5,013 nt of DNA from Mageeibacillus sp. UBA1193. Its GTDB lineage: Bacteria > Bacillota > Clostridia > Saccharofermentanales > Saccharofermentanaceae. Positions 1-5,013 of this stretch are shown here, in pieces. A model generated the notes under the pieces. It was not told the origin of the DNA, made no database searches, and saw only the letters and a list, made by a program, of their open reading frames with translations. A program made the translations under genes and the position numbers. Location: positions 1 to 5,013 of the forward strand of contig DBYF01000010.1 of assembly GCA_002310155.1 (NCBI GenBank), in the 5' to 3' direction. Each line of letters opens with the position of its first letter. Position 1 is the first letter of the stretch.

Positions 1-25
1 CGTTCATCTTTTTTTCCACTTTCAT
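1..25 (-). CDS. Possible start of a CDS running off the left edge (partial, tentative)
   Basis: An open frame begins with ATG at 25-23 and runs to the edge, reading MKVEKKMN, with a second in-frame Met at 7-5. Upstream on the same strand is a purine-rich AGGGAAAGAG stretch (about 30-39) that could serve as a weak ribosome binding site. Further up is a TGG-TATAGA sequence resembling an extended -10 box. A terminator (93-118) precedes it, which fits a new transcription unit beginning here. Only eight codons are visible, so no product can be named, and the frame could be a chance one. The start is not firmly decided because the Shine-Dalgarno match is poor. Confidence 0.25.
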
Positions 26-92
26 ATAGCTCTTTCCCTGTAAGTAGAAATCTATACCAAAATGGTTACATATTATTTTTCAATTTGCAAAG

Positions 93-118
93 AAAAACGG
101 TGCACTTATGGTGCACCG
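93..118 (-). terminator. Intrinsic terminator, minus strand
   Basis: A perfect 8-bp inverted repeat, CGGTGCAC and GTGCACCG, flanks a 5-nt loop at 98-118. On the minus strand it is followed directly by a run of five T (93-97), the classic rho-independent layout. The plus-strand side has no T tract, so it works in the minus direction only. No gene ends immediately before it. It lies about 90 bp beyond the terminator of the small membrane protein gene, so it is either a back-up terminator or the end of a short unannotated RNA. Confidence 0.75.
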
Positions 119-206
119 AAACATAGAATTTGTCGATATTACAGTTAATTGTCAAGACTAAAAAACACAAGACATAAGGATACTATTTCAAGGTCATGAA
201 TCGAAC

Positions 207-243
207 AAAAAAAGAGGGCGTCTCAACACATTTTGAGGCTCCC
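207..243 (-). terminator. Intrinsic terminator of the 67-aa membrane protein gene
   Basis: Arms at 216-226 and 233-243 pair over 11 positions with two mismatches around a 6-nt loop. On the minus strand the stem is followed by TC and then seven T (207-213). It lies about 40 bp after the stop codon at 282, so it most likely ends that gene's transcript. Confidence 0.75.
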
Positions 244-281
244 ATTCATTTCGTTACATATTCAATTATATAATCTGTCTC

Positions 282-485
282 TTAAGCTCTCGGTGCTTCA
301 GTCGGCTGAACAGTTTCTTCAGAATCAGAATGATCGAAAACATAAGATGTTACTACAGGAGTAGTTGTCTGTTTCGGCTCATTTCCGTGTTTCTCATCAA
401 GATCCTTCATCAGTGCGCTTGTTCCTACGATGATCAGTGCTGTGATTGCTGCAGTTGCTGCGATAACTCCCCAAAATACTTTCAT
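282..485 (-). CDS. Small single-pass membrane protein, 67 aa, unknown function
   Basis: I do not recognise a family. The N-terminus is MKVFWG followed by an Ala/Ile/Val-rich hydrophobic stretch (about residues 4-25) that should form one membrane helix or an uncleaved signal anchor. There is no lipobox Cys. After the helix comes a charged segment (MKDLDEKHGNEPK), then a Thr/Pro/Val segment and an acidic tail (DHSDSEE) ending PTEAPRA. The tail resembles the low-complexity linkers of secreted proteins, so I infer it may face outward, but topology is not settled because charges flank both sides. The ATG at 485-483 has a good ribosome binding site, TAAGGAGAG, with 8 nt between GGAG and ATG. With a candidate promoter (555-583) and a terminator (207-243) it looks like a complete monocistronic unit, which supports a real gene despite its size. 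Confidence 0.7.
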   Translation of the reverse strand: MKVFWGVIAATAAITALIIVGTSALMKDLDEKHGNEPKQTTTPVVTSYVFDHSDSEETVQPTEAPRA

Positions 486-554
486 AATTTTCTCTCCTTA
501 ATCCTTATGGCGTTCATTCTTTCTCCGCCGCGTTTGTTCCTTTGTTGTGATTAC

Positions 555-583
555 AATGTACCATCCGGAAATACTAACCTCAA
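555..583 (-). promoter_or_regulatory. Candidate promoter of the small membrane protein gene
   Basis: On the minus strand a -35-like TTGAGG (583-578) is separated by exactly 17 nt from a -10-like TACATT (560-555), each matching the sigma-A consensus at 4 of 6 positions. A TG dinucleotide one base before the -10 makes it an extended -10 element. Predicted transcription starts near 548, leaving a leader of about 63 nt before the ATG at 485. Confidence 0.5.
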
Positions 584-590
584 TATTCAA

Positions 591-677
591 TGATGCCCTA
601 TTTTGTAGCCTTTGCGACATTTCGAAAGTGTCTGTAGGTTAAGCAACAGAATCGAAGGAAACTGTAAAAAACTTGAG
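591..677. other. Intergenic spacer with no recognised gene
   Basis: This stretch separates the terminator of the lipoprotein unit from the promoter of the small membrane protein gene. I see no open frame with a ribosome binding site. The only structure is a short imperfect inverted repeat at 616-632 (GACA...TGTC arms with TTT/AAA inside and a bulged G), too weak to assign a role. Confidence 0.4.
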
Positions 678-712
678 AAAAAAAAAGAGACGGTCCATAT
701 AGACCGTCTCTT
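678..712 (-). terminator. Strong intrinsic terminator after the PEBP lipoprotein gene
   Basis: A perfect 11-bp stem (685-695 with 702-712) encloses a 6-nt loop. On the minus strand it runs into nine consecutive T (the A run at 678-686, partly used by the stem). It lies about 50 bp after the stop codon at 763 and closes the lipoprotein transcription unit. The plus-strand side (TTCTATTT) is only mildly T-rich, and no plus-strand gene needs it. Confidence 0.9.
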
Positions 713-762
713 CTATTTACTGTATTCCAGTTGAAGCCTGGACGCGTGAACACGCTGTTCTC

Positions 763-1407
763 TCACCCCTTATATAATCCGGATATCTTTCCTGTAGCCA
801 GGATATTGCCGGTGTTTCCATCCTTATCCGTATCCATAGCCTTGATGGCATCGCCTACTTCCGGGAAACCGTTTCTAAGACTGCCGGTCACTTTTTCAAT
901 AGGATTTTTGAGCGCGATTACGTAAACAACGTATTTGTGAGTACTTCCGCTCGGCGGATACGGTCCGACGTAATTCTTTCTTGGCGAATATCCTTTCGTA
1001 AGATTTGTCTCTGTGATATCGCCCTGTTTCCAGTGAAGGAAATTGTTGGCGCTGACATCGATCATATAGATCACATAGCATGAAGCCCCTTCTACCGGCT
1101 CCCAGGACAATTGCGGAGACAGACTCTTGTTATCTCCCGCATTAGATGTCTCATCGTCCCAGAAACCGTCATGCAGGCTGTCTGATGTCACTGTAAAAGC
1201 ACTATACTGACCGATGTATTCATCATCACTATTGTCAGCAACAGCTTCTGTCGTCTCAGGAACGGTTGTCTCAGAGGACGTTGTCGCTGAAGTAGCGGCT
1301 TCTGTTTGCGTGGCAGTAGTCGTTTCCTTGCTTTTAGATCCGCATCCGGCAAAAGACAGCGCAAGCGACGCTCCGATAACAATAGCTGATAATCTCTTTT
1401 TCTTCAT
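763..1407 (-). CDS. PEBP / YbhB-YbcL-type (Raf kinase inhibitor-like) lipoprotein
   Basis: The 214-residue protein starts with a lipoprotein signal peptide (MKKKRLSAIVIG..., lipobox FAGC, lipidated Cys22), so it should be anchored on the outer membrane face. Residues 28-60 are a Thr/Ser/Glu/Ala-rich linker, and residues about 66-213 form the phosphatidylethanolamine-binding protein fold. Family signatures are LSPQLSWEPVEG (96-107), the strand YVIYMID (111-117), HW (125-126), YVGPYPPSG (146-154) with His157, and YVVYVIAL (159-166). The usual DPDAP pocket motif is replaced by DVSA (117-120), and the strand is followed by NNFLHW, so the ligand pocket may differ from cytoplasmic YbhB. Bacterial PEBP proteins have no settled biochemical role and no substrate can be named. 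The ATG at 1407 follows an AAGGAG site at 7-nt spacing. The gene lies 24 bp after the solute-binding protein stop and is probably co-transcribed with it. Confidence 0.85.
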   Translation of the reverse strand: MKKKRLSAIVIGASLALSFAGCGSKSKETTTATQTEAATSATTSSETTVPETTEAVADNSDDEYIGQYSAFTVTSDSLHDGFWDDETSNAGDNKSLSPQLSWEPVEGASCYVIYMIDVSANNFLHWKQGDITETNLTKGYSPRKNYVGPYPPSGSTHKYVVYVIALKNPIEKVTGSLRNGFPEVGDAIKAMDTDKDGNTGNILATGKISGLYKG

Positions 1408-1431
1408 AAATACTCTCCTTTTTCGTGTTAT

Positions 1432-3810
1432 TTATCTTTCATCATAGACTGTCTTTGTTCTGTTGTTGATCGCGGCGATCACCGTATCAAGATCCTTCTG
1501 CCCGAGAAGATACGCGGGGATCTCCTCTGAAATGATCATCATAACCGAATTATCAGGAAGGATGATCGAATTGATCTCTTCAAGAGACTGAAGAAAGATG
1601 TCAGGAAGCGTCGAACCGGGTTCTGTCGCGCCGGCCATGCGAAGCAGGTCCGCCAGAGGGAACAGCAGATATGAACTCGGGACATCGGCATAGTAACTGA
1701 CAGTCTTCACACTAGCTTCTTTCTCCAATTCCACTTTGTACTCGACTGCGGCCCGGCTAACAGGAATAGCATTCCTTGTTTTTTTCTGGACATCTTCACT
1801 TAACATAATATCCAGAAGTTCAAAAGCGCCGTCTTTTACCTTTGTGCCTTCCGTGACCGAAAAGGAGGTAACGACCGAAGCTGAAAGACCTTCACCATTC
1901 GGAGAAGGAAGTCCTACGATACGGATATCATTCCGGTAGAAATTGTAATACGCAACATCCCCTACACTGTCGATCTTCTCGACAAAAGAGGCAATTGTTT
2001 CTACCGGCGGTGCTCCATAAGAATCACTCCAGAAATCATCCTTATCCGCAGGTGCGACAGAAACGCCTTCAGGAATAGTATTCTTGAAGAATCCGGCAAG
2101 TTCCCGGAATTCCTTACAGTCAAAGTCCACCCTTCCGTCCTTGATCCATTTAGCATAGTTCCTCTGGACACACAAGTTCATAAAGTGCATACGGCTTACA
2201 CAAACGGTCACCGGTTCAATACCGTTAAACTGTCCACTCAGAACCGAAGCATATTCATCATATGTAAAGCCTGTCTTGCCCGCATCCATTTTCGAGCCAT
2301 CCGTAATAATCGCCGAATACGTAAACGAGGTCGGGATAAAGTAGGTCTTCCCATCTATCTTAGCCGCTTCGATAAGATTCGAATAATAAGAAGAGGCATT
2401 ATAACTGCTTCCTTCCAAATATGGAGTCAGATCCATAAGGTATTTGCTGTCGAGAAGATCGATCGACTGGGACGCACCGAGGATCACATCCGGTCCCGAA
2501 CCGGAACGGATATCCGAAGCCAGACTGCCACTTACCATGGACATGGCATTGTACGTCTGACGATCTGTCTCATCGATCTCCTCCGTTGCGTCTCCCGTGG
2601 AAACATAATCATTCTGATCATAAAGTATCAGTTGTGCAATATAGTCAGGATTCGACTCATTAAACCTTCGTAAAGCCTCGCCTTCCGAATAAGAAAGCGA
2701 ATCACTCAGACTTGCGACCGTAATCACTTTCTTTCCCTCATTCGGGTTTTTATCTGTCTTTTCGAGAGTATTAACAATCGCAACAAATTGGATATCCTGA
2801 GAAGTATCAGGAGGAACCATACTTCCAAGTACTACCTTACTCTCATCAAGATAGAGTATATTTGCGCTCTGACTCTCACTGCGGTTGATACCACAATTAT
2901 CGAAGTTCAATTTACAGACTTCTTTTCCATCCACCGGACTATATTCATAGATTCCAGTCGCCTTCGTAAGATATCCGTGGCCATCCGCGGCAGTAGATAT
3001 ATTCTGGCTATCAGAGACCGGTTTTACATCTTTGAGCCTGGTCACCTGCCCCGTTTCAAGATCAAAAACCCCATACACCTGAGTCTGTCCGAATCCGCGG
3101 AACATGACCATACCGTTACCGGCGCCATAAAAGTCCCAGATCACTTTCAACTCATTCATTCCGAAGACCTTAGAGAGTTTTACTTCATAGAGAGCTTTCC
3201 CGTCCTTGGAAACGATCAGTCTGCTGTCGCCCTTATACATTTCCGAGTATTTAATTACTTCATACCCGTCAATCAGGCGGAGCTCCTCAAGAATATAACT
3301 GCTGCATTCTTCGATCGAACTTAAGTCGATTTGAACGTAAGAACCGATTGGAAGTCCTGTATCCAGATCGAATTCTCTGTAAAACAGATCTCTTGACATC
3401 GCTGCGGAATAATAGATTCGGGCGCCTTTTTCTCCATCTGAGAATCCCAGGGCATTGTATCCATAAAAATATTCATCATTGGTTATGATCTCATCGATAT
3501 CGATCATACGAAGAAGATTACCCTCAAGATCAAAAACCCCCAATTGATTATCTAACCGATTGGTTACGATCATATACTGCATCAGGTATCTGTCCCGAAT
3601 AAGGTACGGGCCGCCTCCCATTACCTGCGCATCATATGGCAAGTCGAGCTTCGGATCAAGTTCCACTCTTTTCGTAGTATACCAGGGATCCGTAGCAGAA
3701 ACTGTCTTTACTGAAGCTGATTTCTTTTTACAGGAAGTTGCCGAAAGGCAGACAGACGTCAGCATAACCGTAGCCAACGTGAGGGATACGAGTCTCTTGA
3801 AAAAATGCAT
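1432..3810 (-). CDS. Lipoprotein: propeller-like N-terminal region fused to ABC-type extracellular solute-binding domain
   Basis: The 792-residue protein has a signal peptide with a lipobox ending ATSC (Cys27) followed by KKKS, so it is predicted to be a membrane-anchored surface lipoprotein. Residues about 45-350 are beta-rich with repeated short motifs such as LGVFDLEGNLLRMI (90-103) and YGVFDLETGQVTRL (246-259), suggesting a degenerate beta-propeller. Residues about 361-786 carry hallmarks of ABC-importer solute-binding proteins: KKVITVAS opening strand (360-367), EALRRFNESNPDY (378-390), GPDVILG (439-445), LMDLTPYLE (458-466), GKTYFIPTSF (487-496), AFELLDIMLSEDVQKK (662-677) with IPVSR, and the C-terminal LLGQKDLDTVIAAINN (768-783). 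Ordinary members are about 400-550 residues, so the N-terminal half is an extension. The closest class looks like sugar-binding (SBP_bac_1-type) proteins, but the ligand cannot be told. No permease or ATPase gene lies within the window. The ATG at 3810 follows AGAGG at 5 nt. A clear promoter is not visible in the 56-bp gap upstream. Confidence 0.85.
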   Translation of the reverse strand: MHFFKRLVSLTLATVMLTSVCLSATSCKKKSASVKTVSATDPWYTTKRVELDPKLDLPYDAQVMGGGPYLIRDRYLMQYMIVTNRLDNQLGVFDLEGNLLRMIDIDEIITNDEYFYGYNALGFSDGEKGARIYYSAAMSRDLFYREFDLDTGLPIGSYVQIDLSSIEECSSYILEELRLIDGYEVIKYSEMYKGDSRLIVSKDGKALYEVKLSKVFGMNELKVIWDFYGAGNGMVMFRGFGQTQVYGVFDLETGQVTRLKDVKPVSDSQNISTAADGHGYLTKATGIYEYSPVDGKEVCKLNFDNCGINRSESQSANILYLDESKVVLGSMVPPDTSQDIQFVAIVNTLEKTDKNPNEGKKVITVASLSDSLSYSEGEALRRFNESNPDYIAQLILYDQNDYVSTGDATEEIDETDRQTYNAMSMVSGSLASDIRSGSGPDVILGASQSIDLLDSKYLMDLTPYLEGSSYNASSYYSNLIEAAKIDGKTYFIPTSFTYSAIITDGSKMDAGKTGFTYDEYASVLSGQFNGIEPVTVCVSRMHFMNLCVQRNYAKWIKDGRVDFDCKEFRELAGFFKNTIPEGVSVAPADKDDFWSDSYGAPPVETIASFVEKIDSVGDVAYYNFYRNDIRIVGLPSPNGEGLSASVVTSFSVTEGTKVKDGAFELLDIMLSEDVQKKTRNAIPVSRAAVEYKVELEKEASVKTVSYYADVPSSYLLFPLADLLRMAGATEPGSTLPDIFLQSLEEINSIILPDNSVMMIISEEIPAYLLGQKDLDTVIAAINNRTKTVYDER

Positions 3811-3866
3811 AATAACCTCTCAGTCTCACCCCAAAAGAATAATAACATAAAGAGGGCTCTAGCCGT

Positions 3867-4244
3867 TCACTCTCTCCAGAAATCGTTGATTCTGTCAGGC
3901 AAAGCATCGAAATCTTTTCCGAAGAGCGTAATGTCTTCCTCATCCATCATCTCGGGAACATTGAAGTAGTTTCCGCCTTCATCGATCCCATAAAACTCTC
4001 CGCCGCCATTCGATCCTATGATCACGCGGCCGGGAAGCACATGCGGTACTTCGTAATCGTTATTGATATCTTCCAGTTCTTCGAGAGGATAAAGGACAAA
4101 CCAGGTCTCGCCGATATCGCCTTCTCCACCGTTATGCTCCATCATGAAATCGAGATAATCCTGTGGAAGGGAGACACCATTGATCTCGCTGATCTCTTCT
4201 CCTTCATAAGGTTCATTGAATTCGAACTCATTCCAGTTTCCCAT
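3867..4244 (-). CDS. SMI1/KNR4 (SUKH) family protein, 125 aa
   Basis: This is a small acidic cytoplasmic protein with the SUKH pattern: an early Trp (W4), then EINGVSLPQDYLDFMMEHNGG (20-40), the L-x-P-x-x-EL segment (51-57), and the core IGSNGGGEFYGID (76-88) followed by a glycine and a NVPEM strand. The length fits a single-domain member. In bacteria, SUKH proteins are known mainly as immunity proteins of polymorphic toxin and contact-dependent inhibition systems, though many orphans exist. No toxin gene is visible here, so an immunity role is inferred from family only. The open frame extends to an ATG at 4262, but I prefer the ATG at 4244 because a full AGGAGG (4255-4250) lies 5 nt upstream of it. 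The upstream alternative would overlap the preceding gene by 7 bp and places that Shine-Dalgarno inside the coding sequence. It is probably translated from the same mRNA as the preceding gene. Confidence 0.85.
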   Translation of the reverse strand: MGNWNEFEFNEPYEGEEISEINGVSLPQDYLDFMMEHNGGEGDIGETWFVLYPLEELEDINNDYEVPHVLPGRVIIGSNGGGEFYGIDEGGNYFNVPEMMDEEDITLFGKDFDALPDRINDFWRE

Positions 4245-4249
4245 AGGCT

Positions 4250-4255
4250 CCTCCT
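4250..4255 (-). promoter_or_regulatory. Ribosome binding site that decides the SUKH start
   Basis: AGGAGG within AAAGGAGGAG lies 5 nt before the ATG at 4244. It immediately follows the TAA stop (4258-4256) of the upstream gene. This is why the start is placed at 4244 rather than at the upstream in-frame ATG (4262), which itself lies inside the end of the preceding gene. Confidence 0.8.
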
Positions 4256-4624
4256 TTAACATGGTTTGAAGAATTCATCATTAGAGATGATCTCCTTAGC
4301 ATCAGCAATCCATCCGAAATCGTTATCCAGCTTACTTCCTTCTGCAAAGTCTGTATTCCTAAGGAAGTCCTTTAGAAAATCCAGATCGCTACAGGAAATG
4401 GGATACAGATAGTAATCACGGATATTGAAATCAAGCGCATCGTCTTCATATTCAGCGTACATATCTTCGCTGTCTCCGAAATCGATGAACAGGTGTCCCT
4501 TCTCGGTTTTGAGTGTTAATCTTCCTTCACTGACAACACGGCAGTATACCGACCGGTCTTTCCACTGATCGATAATGTGCTTTTCTTCATCGCTTCTTGG
4601 CGATAACAGGATAATACTTCTCAT
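4256..4624 (-). CDS. Small acidic protein of unrecognised family, 122 aa, paired with SUKH gene
   Basis: I do not recognise a family. The protein opens with a hydrophobic strand (MRSIILLSP) and a helix (SDEEKHIIDQWKDR, 11-24). A beta region follows (CRVVSEGRLTLKT, GHLFIDFGD), then a very acidic patch (SEDMYAEYEDDALDF, 52-66). Next come YYLYPIS (71-77), a helix DLDFLKDFLRN (80-90), and a C-terminal DNDFGWIADAKEII segment (100-113). There is no signal peptide or membrane helix, so it should be cytoplasmic. Strong acidity, small size and tight coupling to a SUKH gene (11 bp between stop and next start) are typical of immunity proteins, but that is inference from context. The frame can be extended to a GTG at 4636, giving 126 residues. 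I prefer the ATG at 4624 because GGAG lies 6 nt upstream of it and the predicted transcript starts near 4648, which would leave the GTG almost no leader. Confidence 0.7.
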   Translation of the reverse strand: MRSIILLSPRSDEEKHIIDQWKDRSVYCRVVSEGRLTLKTEKGHLFIDFGDSEDMYAEYEDDALDFNIRDYYLYPISCSDLDFLKDFLRNTDFAEGSKLDNDFGWIADAKEIISNDEFFKPC

Positions 4625-4654
4625 AAACCACTCCACTCATCCCCTACATCTCAC

Positions 4655-4683
4655 ATTATACAATGATAGAAAGGGATTGTATT
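4655..4683 (-). promoter_or_regulatory. Candidate sigma-A promoter for the acidic-protein/SUKH pair
   Basis: On the minus strand a perfect TATAAT (4660-4655) stands 17 nt downstream of AATACA (4683-4678), which matches the -35 consensus only in its last three bases. Predicted transcription starts near 4648, giving a leader of about 24 nt to the ATG at 4624. A weak -35 with a perfect -10 may point to a promoter that needs help from, or is blocked by, a regulator. Confidence 0.55.
4658..4682. repeat. Inverted repeat overlapping the promoter (possible operator)
   Basis: Two 7-bp arms in perfect dyad symmetry, ATACAAT and ATTGTAT, are separated by 11 bp. One arm overlaps the -35 and the other overlaps the -10. 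The arms are AT-rich and no T tract follows on either strand, so it is not an intrinsic terminator. The 18-bp centre-to-centre arm spacing would suit a dimeric repressor on nearly successive helical turns, but chance symmetry in AT-rich DNA is possible. Confidence 0.35.
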
Positions 4684-4689
4684 ACCGGA

Positions 4690-5013
4690 TTAGACAAATT
4701 CGATTTTATACTTATCTACCATAGCGATCGGATGGTAGGATCCTTTGGACTGTCGAAGTCCCGGAATGCCGAGATCTTCTTCACGGTTGATGTATTTTAC
4801 TTCGGGAAAAGCACTTGCCGCGACGTATTTACACTGCGCGACATAAAGACCGTCGTAGTCTGTGTCTGCTTTCTCAAAATGAATATACGCAGTATCCGGT
4901 CGTCCGATGCTTCCGATGGAAAAAGCGACTACTTTCCCACCGATCCTGATCGCGCCGCCACGCATATCCAGTTTCTCCCAGTCACGGAAGATCCGCTCGA
5001 TCATGAGATAGTC
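4690..5013 (-). CDS. DUF2156 / phosphatidylglycerol lysyltransferase-like domain protein, C-terminal part (partial)
   Basis: The visible 107 residues run to the right edge without a stop upstream, so the true start lies outside the window. The first Met visible (5004) is internal, since full-length members are usually around 300 residues. Family signatures are RGGAIRIGGKVVAFSIG (core strands of a GNAT-like fold), YIHFEKAD, and the strongly conserved YINREEDLGIPGLRQSK followed by SYHP near the C-terminus. The fold is shared with the aminoacyl-tRNA-dependent lipid lysyltransferase domain of MprF. Members of this short soluble type are widespread in Clostridia without a proven substrate, so enzymatic activity is not claimed. 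The stop TAA is at 4692-4690. No hairpin with a T tract follows, so some read-through into the next two genes is likely. Confidence 0.85.
   Translation of the reverse strand, partial: DYLMIERIFRDWEKLDMRGGAIRIGGKVVAFSIGSIGRPDTAYIHFEKADTDYDGLYVAQCKYVAASAFPEVKYINREEDLGIPGLRQSKGSYHPIAMVDKYKIEFV

Noticed and set aside
195..206. GTTCGATTC on the minus strand, resembling a tRNA T-loop
   Set aside because: It directly follows the T tract of a terminator, and no acceptor, D or anticodon stem can be built around it. The match is short and due to chance.
330..593. Plus-strand frame encoding a Cys-rich stretch (CCDCCSCC), reminiscent of a Cys-rich peptide
   Set aside because: The Cys run is the reverse complement of the Ala-rich membrane helix codons (GCA repeats) of the 67-aa gene, which has better start, promoter and terminator signals.
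741..756. GCGTG-AA-CACGC inverted repeat just after the PEBP gene
   Set aside because: The loop is too small for the full stem and no T tract follows. The adjacent stem at 685-712 is the clear terminator.
2185..2673. Plus-strand open frame of 162 codons opposite the solute-binding protein gene
   Set aside because: It lies entirely antisense to a well-supported lipoprotein gene. Its translation is rich in Arg/Ile without domain features, and I see no convincing ribosome binding site. It is a shadow of the codon pattern.
2788..3324. Plus-strand open frame of 178 codons opposite the same gene
   Set aside because: It is antisense to the coding region of the propeller-like half, with no recognisable motif or expression signals. 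The length follows from few stop-complement codons in the real gene.
3855..3864. GGCTCTAGCC near-palindrome between the SUKH and solute-binding protein genes
   Set aside because: The stem would be only 3-4 bp and no uninterrupted T tract follows on the minus strand, so it is not a credible terminator.
3728..3943. Minus-strand frame of 71 codons bridging the SUKH and solute-binding genes
   Set aside because: It overlaps both genes in another frame, has no domain features, and its composition matches an out-of-frame reading.

Overview
The window reads as a piece of a low-to-mid GC Gram-positive chromosome, most likely an anaerobic gut or rumen-type member of the Clostridia. The basis is strong AGGAGG-type ribosome binding sites, secreted lipoproteins with Lys-rich signal peptides and Thr/Ser/Glu-rich linkers of the kind common in Ruminococcaceae/Lachnospiraceae-like genomes, and intrinsic terminators with long T tracts. 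The genus cannot be fixed from this sequence. Every gene I can support lies on the minus strand, so transcription runs from high to low coordinates. No tRNA, rRNA, CRISPR array, insertion sequence or phage gene is visible.

Layout in transcription order. (1) 5013-4690: the C-terminal part of a DUF2156 / phosphatidylglycerol lysyltransferase-like protein, cut by the window edge. (2) 4624-4256 and 4244-3867: two small acidic cytoplasmic proteins, one of a family I do not recognise and one SMI1/KNR4 (SUKH) protein. They sit 11 bp apart behind a promoter with a perfect TATAAT box and an overlapping inverted repeat. (3) 3810-1432: a 792-residue lipoprotein that joins an N-terminal beta-rich, propeller-like region to a C-terminal ABC-type solute-binding domain. 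(4) 1407-763: a PEBP/YbhB-type lipoprotein, 24 bp downstream and probably co-transcribed with the solute-binding protein. A strong terminator (678-712) closes this unit. (5) 485-282: a 67-residue single-pass membrane protein with its own promoter (555-583) and terminator (207-243). (6) A second minus-strand terminator (93-118), then a possible start of another gene running off the left edge.

Functionally, the centre is a cell-envelope pair: two lipoproteins predicted to sit on the outer face of the membrane. One should bind a solute but has no transporter genes beside it, and the other is a PEBP-fold protein with an altered ligand-pocket motif. The two genes before them look like an immunity-type or orphan SUKH module rather than metabolism. 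Nothing here proves a new system. The parts most worth following up are the propeller/solute-binding fusion paired with PEBP, and the unrecognised acidic protein coupled to SUKH.
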